Positions 27,418-35,445 of a stretch of DNA of 64,000 bases are shown piece by piece. Position 1 is the stretch's first letter. Each line of letters starts with the position of its first letter. The notes beneath the pieces are model-generated. The model did not search any database, had not been told where the DNA came from, and worked only from the letters and a program-made list of their open reading frames with translations. This DNA comes from CAZIGK01 sp964538615. Lineage in GTDB: Bacteria; Pseudomonadota; Alphaproteobacteria; Rickettsiales; RI-342. The DNA lies in assembly GCA_964538615.1 (NCBI GenBank), contig CAZIGK010000010.1, positions 1-64,000 of the forward strand, given 5' to 3'. Position numbers and translations under genes: made by a program.

Positions 27418-28362
27418 ATGGCCGAAGATTCTGAAAAACCCATCATCATCAAGCGTATCAATGTGGCTGGCCATGGCCACCATGGTGGCGCGTGGAAAGT
27501 GGCGTACGCAGATTTCGTGACCGCCATGATGGCGTTCTTCTTGCTGTTATGGTTGCTCTCTACCACCTCGGAAGGGCAAAAAGACGCCATTGCGGACTAT
27601 TTCACCCCTACGGTCGGCGTGAAAGACTCGGAAGGCATCGGCTTCAAAGGCGGTGAAATACCGGTGGATGAGGGGATTCGCAAAAGTGACCTGATGCCCA
27701 TCGGCATTATACAGGGCGCCCCCCCCGTCGGAGAGTTGGCCAAAGACCCGGTACAAGTGGAGCGGGAATATCAGGAAGATACAGAAGAGCTGGAAAAAAC
27801 CAAAGCCGAGTTGGAAAAAATGCTGCAAAACCAACTGGGAGAGTTTGAGCAAAACCTGCTGATTGACATGACGCCGGAAGGCTTGCGTATCCAGCTCATT
27901 GATCAGGATAAACGACCCATGTTCCAGCCCGGTAGCGCCAATCTGGCCGATTATGCTAAAAAAATCCTCAGCCTGTTAAAGCCCATTCTTGTCCAGATTC
28001 CCAATAAAATGTCGGTCACTGGCCATACGGATAGCAGCAAATACGGCATCGCCAAGACCTATGGTAACTGGGAGCTTTCCTCGGATCGTGCCCTCACCAC
28101 CCGCCGCTATTTAAGGGAAAATGGCCTTCCGGAAGATAAAATCGTGGTGGTTCTCGGCAAGGCGGATACCGAACATCTCATTCCGCAGGATCCGGCAAAC
28201 CCCATGAATCGCCGCATTTCCATGGTGTTGCTGCGGAAAAGCATCTATCCCTATGAGGTTCCGGTGACCGAGGATCTGATGAAAGCCCCGAAAGCGACCG
28301 ATACCTACGATTTCACCTTGCCACCTGCCGCCCCCAAAGAGCGTCCCTACGCCGCCCCTTAA
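27418..28362 (+). CDS. motB: Flagellar motor protein MotB (OmpA domain)
   Basis: Stator partner of MotA that anchors the motor to peptidoglycan. One N-terminal helix (WKVAYADFVTAMMAFFLLLWLL) includes the proton-binding Asp. A linker with a charged coiled coil follows (residues about 115-150), then a C-terminal OmpA-like domain with VTGHTDSSKYG and NRRISMVLL. ATG 27418 fits the family; the frame opens eight codons earlier at a TTG (27394). A Pro-rich tail (YDFTLPPAAPKERPYAAP) ends the protein. Confidence 0.94.
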   Translation: MAEDSEKPIIIKRINVAGHGHHGGAWKVAYADFVTAMMAFFLLLWLLSTTSEGQKDAIADYFTPTVGVKDSEGIGFKGGEIPVDEGIRKSDLMPIGIIQGAPPVGELAKDPVQVEREYQEDTEELEKTKAELEKMLQNQLGEFEQNLLIDMTPEGLRIQLIDQDKRPMFQPGSANLADYAKKILSLLKPILVQIPNKMSVTGHTDSSKYGIAKTYGNWELSSDRALTTRRYLRENGLPEDKIVVVLGKADTEHLIPQDPANPMNRRISMVLLRKSIYPYEVPVTEDLMKAPKATDTYDFTLPPAAPKERPYAAP

Positions 28363-28424
28363 CGTAGCATCCGGGTTAAACCGCATCGGGTGCCGCAACG
28401 CGTTTGTTTGCGCTGTGGGCACCC

Positions 28425-29588
28425 CTATTCTTTCAGGTCGTCCCAAAACTCTTTGACCTTACTGAAAAAGCTTTCCGATTCCGGGCTGTTTTTGTCGCTA
28501 TCCTTATCAAACTCTTTCAGGATATCTTTCTGTTTTTTTGAAAGATTACGCGGGGTTTCAATCTGCGCATGAATATACATATCCCCGCGCACAGCGGAGC
28601 GCATCACGCTCATACCCTTGCCACGCAAGCGGAACTGTGCGCCAGACTGCGTACCCGCAGGAATGGTCAGTTTAGCGCGGGTACCCTCAATGGTCGGCAC
28701 CTCAATGGAGCCACCCAACGCTGCGGTGGTCATGCGAATCGGGACTTTGCAATGTAGGTCTGCGCCATCACGCTTGAAGAATGGGTGTGGGCGCAAAGAA
28801 AGGAAAATATAGAGATCGCCCGCCTGACCGCCACGCGAACCGATTTCACCTTCTCCAGACAGCCGAATGCGCGTACCATCTTCCACCCCAGCGGGAATAT
28901 TGACCGCCAGTGTTTTATCCTTGCGCTTGCGACCAGAACCGCCACAGGATTTGCAAGGGTCTTTAATCATCTGACCCTGACCATGGCAGGTGGGACAGGT
29001 TCGCTCGACAGTGAAAAAGCCCTGCTGCGTGCGCACGCGGCCACGCCCCTGACACGTGGTACAGGTGGTGGGGCTGGTGCCTTTGGCGGCGCCGGAGCCA
29101 TCACAGCTATCGCAGGCAACGGCAGTGGTGATGGTGATTTGGGCGTTTTTGCCTTTGAAAGCGTCTTCCAGCGAAATATCCAGATTGTAGCGCAAATCCG
29201 CACCCCGGCTGGCGGCACTGCCACCCCCGTTGCCACCAGCACCAGCGCGACGTCCACCGCCCCCGCCCATGAAGTCACCAAACAGGTCATCAAAAATATC
29301 GGAAAAACTGGCGCCGCCGGCATTAAAATCATAGCCGCCACCCGCATTGCCGCCCCCGCCCTGTGTAAAGGCGGCATGGCCAAAACGGTCATAGGCTGAA
29401 CGCTTCTGACTGTCTTTCAACACATCATAGGCTTCATTAATTTCTTTGAATTTTTGTTCAGCCTCTTTGTTGCCGGGGTTTTTATCCGGGTGGTATTGCA
29501 TGGCCAGCTTGCGAAAGGCGCTTTTGATTTCCTTTTCATCCGCGCTGCGGGCAATGCCGAGGATTTCATAATAATCGCGCTGAGCCAT
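28425..29588 (-). CDS. dnaJ: Chaperone protein DnaJ
   Basis: Hsp40 co-chaperone of DnaK. J domain at residues 1-70 (MAQRDYYEILGIARSADEKE, with HPDKNPG), then a Gly/Phe-rich linker with GGGG runs, and a zinc domain with four CxxCxGxG repeats: CDSCDGSG, CTTCQGRG, CPTCHGQG, CKSCGGSG. The two substrate-binding beta domains complete the protein. I start at 29588 (MAQRDYYE); the frame extends to 29678 without support. It follows dnaK on the same strand, separated by a TA-flanked fold-back element. Confidence 0.96.
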   Translation of the reverse strand: MAQRDYYEILGIARSADEKEIKSAFRKLAMQYHPDKNPGNKEAEQKFKEINEAYDVLKDSQKRSAYDRFGHAAFTQGGGGNAGGGYDFNAGGASFSDIFDDLFGDFMGGGGGRRAGAGGNGGGSAASRGADLRYNLDISLEDAFKGKNAQITITTAVACDSCDGSGAAKGTSPTTCTTCQGRGRVRTQQGFFTVERTCPTCHGQGQMIKDPCKSCGGSGRKRKDKTLAVNIPAGVEDGTRIRLSGEGEIGSRGGQAGDLYIFLSLRPHPFFKRDGADLHCKVPIRMTTAALGGSIEVPTIEGTRAKLTIPAGTQSGAQFRLRGKGMSVMRSAVRGDMYIHAQIETPRNLSKKQKDILKEFDKDSDKNSPESESFFSKVKEFWDDLKE

Positions 29589-29693
29589 GGAGAAATAATC
29601 CGTGTTTGTTATGCGGTCACGATGGGGATGCAAATGCAATCTGAAGAGAGAACAGCGTGCGCAGCCATCGCCACGCACGTGCTACAGGTCGTT

Positions 29694-29776
29694 TAGAACG
29701 TGTCGTAACGAGGTGTCTCATGGCCTGCAAGCAGCATGTTCTCGGCGCATTTTCCATCTCGTTACGATCCGGTTTA
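29694..29776 (-). repeat. TA-flanked fold-back element between dnaK and dnaJ
   Basis: Ends are related inverted repeats: TAGAACGTGTCGTAACGAG at 29694-29712 and its counterpart CTCGTTACGATCCGGTTTA at 29758-29776 (15 of 19 positions). The core GTCGTAACGAG/CTCGTTACGA(T/C) is near-perfect. The outer TA of the right end contributes the dnaK stop codon TAA at 29774-29776. It resembles the elements at 32799 and 52168, so I group them. It can also fold as an RNA hairpin between dnaK and dnaJ mRNA. Confidence 0.55.
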
Positions 29777-31702
29777 GTCTTTTTTGTCGTCTTTCACTTC
29801 TTCAAAATCTGCATCGACCACGCCTTCTTCTGCGCTGCCGCCAGTAGAACCGGCCGCTGCGCCGCTGGCGGTATCGCCTGCTTCGGCAGAGGCATCCTGC
29901 TGGGCTTTGTACATCGCCTCACCCAGTTTCATGGCAGATTGCTGAAGTGCGCTGGTTTTCTCTTTAATGTCATCCACATGTTCAGAGGCAACGGCGGCTT
30001 TCAGGGCTTCCAGATCCTTTTCGATGGTGGCTTTGTCAGCAGCCGGAATCTTGTCCCCATGTTCAGAGAGGGTTTTTTCCGTGCTATAGAGAATCGTATC
30101 CGCTGCGTTACGGGCTTCTACCAGTGCTTTACGCTCTTTATCCTTGCTGGCATTGGCTTCTGCGTCTTTCACCATTTTGTCAATCTCTGCATCAGAGAGC
30201 CCACCGCTGGCCTGAATGCGCACCTGCTGTTCTTTGCCGGTCGCTTTATCCTTGGCAGAAACATTCACGATACCGTTGGCGTCAATGTCAAACGTCACTT
30301 CAATTTGTGGAATGCCGCGTGGCGCAGGAGGAATCCCCACCAGATCAAACTGCCCCAGCAGTTTATTATCTGCCGCCATTTCACGCTCACCCTGAAACAC
30401 ACGGATAGTCACCGCCGTCTGATTATCATCTGCCGTGGAGAAAACCTGACTTTTCTTGGTCGGGATGGTGGTGTTACGGTCAATCAGGCGGGTGAATACA
30501 CCGCCCAGCGTTTCAATGCCAAGCGAAAGCGGGGTCACATCCAGCAGCAGGACATCTTTCACGTCCCCTTTCAGTACACCCCCTTGAATAGCGGCACCAA
30601 TGGCCACCACTTCGTCCGGGTTTACGCCTTTGTGCGGTTCGCGGCCAAAGAACTCTTTGACCACCTCAATCACTTTCGGCATACGGGTCATCCCGCCGAC
30701 CAGCACCACTTCATCAATATCAGAAGCGGATACACCCGCATCTTTCAACGCGGCCTTACAGGGGGCAATGGTGCGCTGAATCAGGCTTTCTACCAGAGCT
30801 TCCAGCTTGGCGCGGGTGAGTTTGAGGTTTAAGTGTTTCGGGCCGGAAGCATCCGCCGTGATAAAAGGCAGGTTGACATCCGTTTGCATGGTGCTGGAAA
30901 GCTCAATTTTCGCTTTCTCTGCGGCTTCTTTCAAGCGTTGCAGCGCCAGCTTGTCCGAGCGCAGGTCAATGCCCTGCTCTTTTTTGAACTCGTCTGCCAG
31001 ATAATCAATAATGGCCTGATCGAAATCTTCCCCACCCAAAGAGGTATCCCCGTTGGTGGACTTCACTTCAAACACGCCATCGCCAATTTCCAGTACGGAG
31101 ACGTCAAAGGTACCACCACCCAGGTCATACACCGCAATGGTTTTACCATCCTGCTTGTCCAGACCATAGGCCAGAGCCGCAGCGGTAGGCTCGTTGATGA
31201 TGCGCAGGACTTCCAGACCGGCAATTTTTCCGGCATCTTTGGTGGCCTGACGCTGGGCATCGTTAAAATAGGCGGGGACGGTGATAACCGCTTGCGTCAC
31301 GCTTTCTCCCAGAAAGCTTTCTGCCGTTTCTTTCATTTTCATCAGGGTGAAGGCGCTGATCTGGCTAGGAGAATATTTCTCGCCATCCACTTCCACCCAT
31401 GCATCGCCATTGTCTGCCTTCACCACGTGATACGGCAGCTTTTTAATATCACGCTGGATGGAATCATCTTCAAAACGGTGACCAATCAGGCGTTTCACCG
31501 CATAAAGGGTGCGTTCCGGGTTGGTAACGGCCTGACGCTTGGCGGAATCCCCCACCAGTCGCTCACCATCCCCCGTGAAGGCGATGATGGATGGCGTGGT
31601 ACGGCGGCCTTCGCTGTTTTCAATGACGCGTGGCTGGTCACCATCCAAAATAGCGACACAGGAGTTGGTGGTGCCGAGGTCAATACCAATCACTTTGCTC
31701 AT
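29774..31702 (-). CDS. dnaK: Molecular chaperone DnaK (Hsp70)
   Basis: ATP-driven Hsp70 that folds and protects proteins with DnaJ and GrpE. The N-terminal actin-like ATPase shows IGIDLGTTNSCVAI, IAVYDLGGGTFDVSVL and VVLVGGMTRMPKV; the linker VLLLDVTPLSLGIETLGG leads to the substrate-binding domain, and the acidic C-terminal tail ends EEGVVDADFEEVKDDKKD. 642 aa is normal. The stop codon coincides with a fold-back element (29694-29776). Transcription is probably driven by the heat-shock promoter at 31829. Confidence 0.98.
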   Translation of the reverse strand: MSKVIGIDLGTTNSCVAILDGDQPRVIENSEGRRTTPSIIAFTGDGERLVGDSAKRQAVTNPERTLYAVKRLIGHRFEDDSIQRDIKKLPYHVVKADNGDAWVEVDGEKYSPSQISAFTLMKMKETAESFLGESVTQAVITVPAYFNDAQRQATKDAGKIAGLEVLRIINEPTAAALAYGLDKQDGKTIAVYDLGGGTFDVSVLEIGDGVFEVKSTNGDTSLGGEDFDQAIIDYLADEFKKEQGIDLRSDKLALQRLKEAAEKAKIELSSTMQTDVNLPFITADASGPKHLNLKLTRAKLEALVESLIQRTIAPCKAALKDAGVSASDIDEVVLVGGMTRMPKVIEVVKEFFGREPHKGVNPDEVVAIGAAIQGGVLKGDVKDVLLLDVTPLSLGIETLGGVFTRLIDRNTTIPTKKSQVFSTADDNQTAVTIRVFQGEREMAADNKLLGQFDLVGIPPAPRGIPQIEVTFDIDANGIVNVSAKDKATGKEQQVRIQASGGLSDAEIDKMVKDAEANASKDKERKALVEARNAADTILYSTEKTLSEHGDKIPAADKATIEKDLEALKAAVASEHVDDIKEKTSALQQSAMKLGEAMYKAQQDASAEAGDTASGAAAGSTGGSAEEGVVDADFEEVKDDKKD

Positions 31703-31828
31703 AATGTCATACCTTGTTGCGTTGCTGCGGACAAAAGCTCAAGCCTCACCGCCAGGCAGAGTGCGCGGCAGAGAAAAAAGGCATTTTTTCAATGGCTTTT
31801 GTCAGCAATGTTACGTTGCTGAAATTGG

Positions 31829-31856
31829 ATATAAGCGGTTTTTTACCAATTGCAAG
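31829..31856 (-). promoter_or_regulatory. Heat-shock sigma factor (RpoH) promoter of dnaK
   Basis: On the minus strand CTTG (31856-31853) is followed after exactly 17 bases by CTTATAT (31835-31829). This matches the alphaproteobacterial RpoH consensus CTTG-N17-CYTATNT at every fixed position. It lies about 127 bases upstream of the dnaK start. A ribosome-binding or thermosensor leader may occupy the space between; none was recognised. Confidence 0.75.
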
Positions 31857-31899
31857 GGGGGCGGGGCAAAAAACATCTCCCCCAAAGCGTGAGACAGAG

Positions 31900-31933
31900 A
31901 AAAGGCGCAGCGTGGATATTCGCTGCGCCTTTT
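31900..31933. terminator. Intrinsic terminator downstream of phoB
   Basis: Perfect 13-bp stem AAAAGGCGCAGCG (31900-31912) with CGCTGCGCCTTTT (31921-31933) around an 8-base loop. It lies between the end of phoB and the dnaK promoter and should stop phoB transcripts before dnaK; the plus strand has the longer T run. Confidence 0.8.
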
Positions 31934-31962
31934 TTGCGGTTCAGAAAGGTCAACAGGCTGTT

Positions 31963-32667
31963 TTATAAATCATCGCTATTGGGGTCTTGCAGCGCGTACC
32001 CTGCGGAGCGTACCGTGCGAATCAAGTCACACATATCGTCACGGGTTTGCAGGGCTTTGCGCAAGCGGCGAATATGCACATCCACCGTGCGCAGCTCGAC
32101 GTAAATATCGTGCCCCCACACTGTATCCAGCAATTGCTCGCGGGAGAAAACGCGCCCCGGATGTTCCATCAAATATTGCAACAAACGGAACTCTGTCGGC
32201 CCCAGATGCACATCCTGCCCTTCACGGGTAACGCGATGCGCCGCTAAATCCAGCTTGACCCCGGCAAATTCGATCTGCTTTTCCGCCAGCGCAGGGCGAA
32301 TGCGCCGCAAAACCGCACGAATGCGTGCGGTCAACTCACTGGGAGAGAAAGGCTTGGTCATGTAATCATCCGCGCCACAGTCCAGACCACGGATACGGTC
32401 TTCCTCCTCCCCACGGGCAGAGAGCATGATGACCGGAATGTTCTTGGTGTCGTTGTTGCGACGTAGCTGCCGACAGACTTCTACCCCGGAGAGAGAGGGC
32501 AGCATCCAGTCCAGCACAATAATGTCCGGGCGTTTTTCTTCGACCATCATCAGAGCTTCCTCACCATCCATCGCGGCATAGACGGTGAAGCCCTCTTTGG
32601 TCAGATTGTATTTTAACATGGTGACGATGGCTTCTTCGTCTTCAACCACCAGAATGCTGGCATCCAT
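31963..32667 (-). CDS. phoB: Phosphate regulon response regulator PhoB
   Basis: OmpR-family two-domain regulator that activates phosphate-scavenging genes. Receiver: SILVVEDEEAIVTML, phospho-Asp in DIIVLDWMLPSLSG, Lys in DDYMTKPFSPSEL. C-terminal winged helix: HLGPTEFRLLQYLMEHPGRVFSREQLLDTVWGHDIYVELRTVDVHIRRLRKAL, with the VELRTVDVHIRRLR recognition helix of PhoB. 234 aa. No phoR or pst genes are adjacent. OmpR-family paralogues cannot be fully excluded. Confidence 0.85.
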   Translation of the reverse strand: MDASILVVEDEEAIVTMLKYNLTKEGFTVYAAMDGEEALMMVEEKRPDIIVLDWMLPSLSGVEVCRQLRRNNDTKNIPVIMLSARGEEEDRIRGLDCGADDYMTKPFSPSELTARIRAVLRRIRPALAEKQIEFAGVKLDLAAHRVTREGQDVHLGPTEFRLLQYLMEHPGRVFSREQLLDTVWGHDIYVELRTVDVHIRRLRKALQTRDDMCDLIRTVRSAGYALQDPNSDDL

Positions 32668-32798
32668 GCGGAACTCCTGAAAAATGATCTACCATCTTTC
32701 TGCTTAAACCTTGTTTGCTAACAAAGCGTTTATGCACCGCATGGTATGAGCCAAAAGCCGTTATTTCATAGAAAGAATGCGTTTGGCTGGCCTGACCC

Positions 32799-32945
32799 TA
32801 GATGGTGTCGTCAAATTCGCAGTGCACGGCGAAAATGGCTGTTTTGTGAGCAGCGGAGTGAGCGTACATCGTGGTACGTGACATGAGCAGCGCAGTAAAA
32901 CTACCATTTGCAGCACGTAATAGTAGAATTTGACGACACTATCTA
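32799..32945 (-). repeat. TA-flanked fold-back (MITE-like) element
   Basis: Terminal inverted repeats of 20 bases match at 19 positions: TAGATGGTGTCGTCAAATTC at 32799-32818 and its inverted partner at 32926-32945. The 147-bp interior is itself an imperfect palindrome along most of its length, so it is a fold-back element with no coding capacity. The ends begin with TA on both sides, as expected for insertion at TA (IS630/Tc1-mariner type). The right end supplies the TAG stop codon of the regulator gene that ends at 32943. Confidence 0.72.
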
Positions 32946-33506
32946 AGCCAACCAAACCGTCTGCTCCAGAAACCTGATCTGGCTTTTTCCACCAACGGCT
33001 TTCAATTTTTTGCGCAAACGGTATAGGTGCGTCTCCAGTGTCCGTGTTTCGACATCTTCATGGTAGCGCCATACATGGGTCAGCAGGCGTTGCCTGTCCA
33101 TTTTGCCGTGTTGCAATAAGGCCTGTAGCAAGGCAACTTCCCGTTCGGTCAGCGGTTGTTCCAGATTCCCGTGCCGTAACAGGGGAGGAAACACTTGTAT
33201 GTGCTCTCCTCCCGGCAACGCCATAGATACAGCCAGTTGTTGCCGGGCTTCGGCCAAAGCCGCCATCACTTCTCTTGCGGTGGCTGGCAATCGGATAATC
33301 GTTGCCTGCCCCCTCCCCTCTGTATCCACCTTGTCTGACGTGGCAACATGTACCTCCTGCGGTGACAGGAGCGTGTTTGCCCGCCATCGCGCCTGTACAC
33401 CAGCCTGCTCGGCCAGTTCCTGCAATGCGCGTCCTACACAGGCAGATGCGCACAGAAGATAAAGACATGGCAGCGTGTGCGGGGTTGCGGGTTGCGATTC
33501 GGTCAT
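32943..33506 (-). CDS. Winged-helix (OmpR-type) transcriptional regulator with atypical N-terminal domain
   Basis: The C-terminal half (LTEREVALLQALLQHGKMDRQRLLTHVWRYHEDVETRTLETHLYRLRKKL) is a clear Trans_reg_C winged helix. The N-terminal half (MTESQPATPHTLPCLYLLC...) has no recognisable receiver acidic pocket or phospho-Asp. Start taken at 33506; the frame opens at 33542. It is divergent from ribA with about 39 bp between starts, so it may autoregulate or control ribA. The TAG stop lies in the end of a fold-back element. Confidence 0.7.
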   Translation of the reverse strand: MTESQPATPHTLPCLYLLCASACVGRALQELAEQAGVQARWRANTLLSPQEVHVATSDKVDTEGRGQATIIRLPATAREVMAALAEARQQLAVSMALPGGEHIQVFPPLLRHGNLEQPLTEREVALLQALLQHGKMDRQRLLTHVWRYHEDVETRTLETHLYRLRKKLKAVGGKSQIRFLEQTVWLA

Positions 33507-33545
33507 AGAGCCTCTATATATGCTGCACGATAGGCTCACCATCCT

Positions 33546-34772
33546 ATGTCACCCCCACAAAGGCGCAACCACGAAATGTTAGGCATGTTACAACGCTTGG
33601 CGAAAGCGGTTACCAGCTCTTCCCACCGTGAAGAAACCTACCTCACGCCTGCGCGTGCTGCATTGATTGCGGTTGACCGCGCTATTCGGGACATGCGCGC
33701 TGGCTTACCTGTTTTTCTGGTGACAGAGCATCAACCCTCCGGCCTTCTGATTCAGGCGGCAGAATGCATGACCCCCGCCTCCTATCGCTGGCTCCAGCAA
33801 GAATCCACACAACCGCCGGAACTACTCCTCAGCCCGGAACGCGCTCACACCCTGCATCTGCCTGCACAACCCGTCTGGTTGCAAACCCAAAGCCTCACCC
33901 CGGAAACCATTGCCGCCATAGCCGATCCCACGTTGCCGCAGGAAAATATGATCTCTTTCGCGGCGCAAACCCATATCACAGGCAGGGAGCATCATTTGGC
34001 AAATGCGGCGGTTGCGCTGGTCAAATATGCAGAATTATTGCCCGTTCTGCTGACCGCCTCCATGCGTTTTTCTTCGCAGGATGCCATGCATCAATGGCTG
34101 GCCGCCACACGCGTGCTTCGGGTTTCCCGTCCCGCCATCGAAAGCTATCTGCCCGCCAAAGCCCAAAGCCTGCAACAAGTGAGTAGCGCGCAGGTGCCCT
34201 TGCAAGGCCATATTCCGGCGCGTGTTGTGAGCTTTCGTCCGGCCAGTGGGGGGCTGGAGCAATTGGCGATTCTCATCGGTGAGCCAGAAAAACAAACAAC
34301 CCCCGTCTCCATCCGCCTGCATTCTTCCTGTCTGACAGGCGATATTTTTGGTAGCATGCGCTGCGATTGTGGCGCGCAATTCCGCAAAGCGATTGAAGAT
34401 ATGCAACAGGAAGGTCATGGCGTTGTCCTGTACCTGCAACAGGAAGGTAGAGGCATCGGCATTACCAACAAACTCAAGGCCTACGAACTGCAAGATCACG
34501 GCCACGATACGTTCGATGCCAATGAAATGCTGGGCTATGCGAAAGATGAACGCCGTTTTATGATGGCGGCAGAAATGCTAAAGCAGTTAGGTATCCGGAA
34601 AGTGCGCCTCATGACCAATAATCCACAGAAATTAGAGGGACTTATACAGGCAGGCATTGATGTGGTAGATCGTATTGCGCACATCATTCCCCCCAATGGC
34701 GTGAATGATGCCTATCTGAAAGCCAAGGCTGATAAGGGTGGCCATCTGCTACAACATGACGACACGGTCTAA
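33546..34772 (+). CDS. ribA: GTP cyclohydrolase II (riboflavin biosynthesis)
   Basis: First committed step of riboflavin synthesis from GTP. The zinc Cys set is in CLTGDIFGSMRCDCG, and the active site includes YLQQEGRGIGI and the C-terminal RLMTNNPQKLEGL. The N-terminal 200 residues resemble a degenerate DHBP-synthase-like domain (RAALIAVDRAIRDMRAGLPVFLV), common in alphaproteobacterial RibA; a functional RibB should be encoded elsewhere. 408 aa; the start is uncertain because ATGs at 33546, 33576 and 33585 all lack good ribosome sites. Confidence 0.93.
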   Translation: MSPPQRRNHEMLGMLQRLAKAVTSSSHREETYLTPARAALIAVDRAIRDMRAGLPVFLVTEHQPSGLLIQAAECMTPASYRWLQQESTQPPELLLSPERAHTLHLPAQPVWLQTQSLTPETIAAIADPTLPQENMISFAAQTHITGREHHLANAAVALVKYAELLPVLLTASMRFSSQDAMHQWLAATRVLRVSRPAIESYLPAKAQSLQQVSSAQVPLQGHIPARVVSFRPASGGLEQLAILIGEPEKQTTPVSIRLHSSCLTGDIFGSMRCDCGAQFRKAIEDMQQEGHGVVLYLQQEGRGIGITNKLKAYELQDHGHDTFDANEMLGYAKDERRFMMAAEMLKQLGIRKVRLMTNNPQKLEGLIQAGIDVVDRIAHIIPPNGVNDAYLKAKADKGGHLLQHDDTV

Positions 34773-34835
34773 TGCCTGCTGTCTACCTCTCCAGCCGTTG
34801 TGCCCCCCAACACCACCCTCACCCTTGTCATTTCG

Positions 34836-35345
34836 GGCTTGACCCGGAATCCCCGTCATGCCTGCGAAGGCAGGCATCCACGCATAGCCTTTCCTTGGCT
34901 TCGCTCGGCTTGCTAGCCTCGCTGCGCGTCGGGGCTGAAGCCCCTCTCGTTTCACTCGCTAAAGGGTTCGGACTGCTGTCCTCACTTCTTGTCCCTTGCG
35001 TTTTTTGCTCTGGCTCCGCTCGGCTTGCTAGCCTCGCTACGCGTCGGGGCTAAAGCCCCTCTCACTTCGTTCGCTAAAGGGTTCGGACTGCTGTCCTCAC
35101 TTCTTGTCCCTTGCGTTGGCAATGCTCCCCGTCATGCCTGCGTAGGCAGGCATCCACGAGAAACTTTCCCTTGGCTCCGCTCGGTTGTTTTATTCCCTCC
35201 TTGCTCGACTCCTGTCTCGCAAATGAGGGCAGCTCAGGGCTGGTTCGGACTGCTGTCCTCACTTCTTGTCTCTCGCATGGGTCATCAATCCCCGTCATGC
35301 CTGCGTAGGCAGGCATCCACGAGAAACCCTCGCTATCCTCGAAAA
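34836..35345 (+). repeat. Mosaic intergenic repeat block R4
   Basis: The largest plus-strand block. In order: a TCATTTCGGGCTTGACCCGG unit that differs from the other modules, module A (ATGCCTGCGAAGGCAGGCAT), two tandem module B copies (34900-35000 and 35010-35110), module A, module C (35176-35250), a short B piece and a last module A (about 35295-35325). No gene is supported in 34773-35445; the remaining about 100 bases before mnmG must hold its promoter. Confidence 0.8.
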
Positions 35346-35445
35346 GACGCACCCTTCGCAGGTATTTAACCCATAAGGCCTTCTTGCTTGCGAAACAGCC
35401 AAGTTTTTGTTAAAAACCGTCACTTAACTTTCTTGGTACGAAATC

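Noticed and set aside
28388..28424. GGGTGCC/GGCACCC inverted repeat between motB and dnaJ
   Set aside because: The loop is long and the T run is weak, so I did not call it a terminator.
29657..30832. Plus-strand 391-codon frame opposite dnaK
   Set aside because: Antisense shadow of dnaK; rich in Phe, His and Cys as expected from reverse reading.
34836..35345. Regularly recurring units that could suggest a CRISPR array
   Set aside because: Repeat spacing and spacer lengths are irregular, the repeats are longer than CRISPR repeats, and no cas gene is present.
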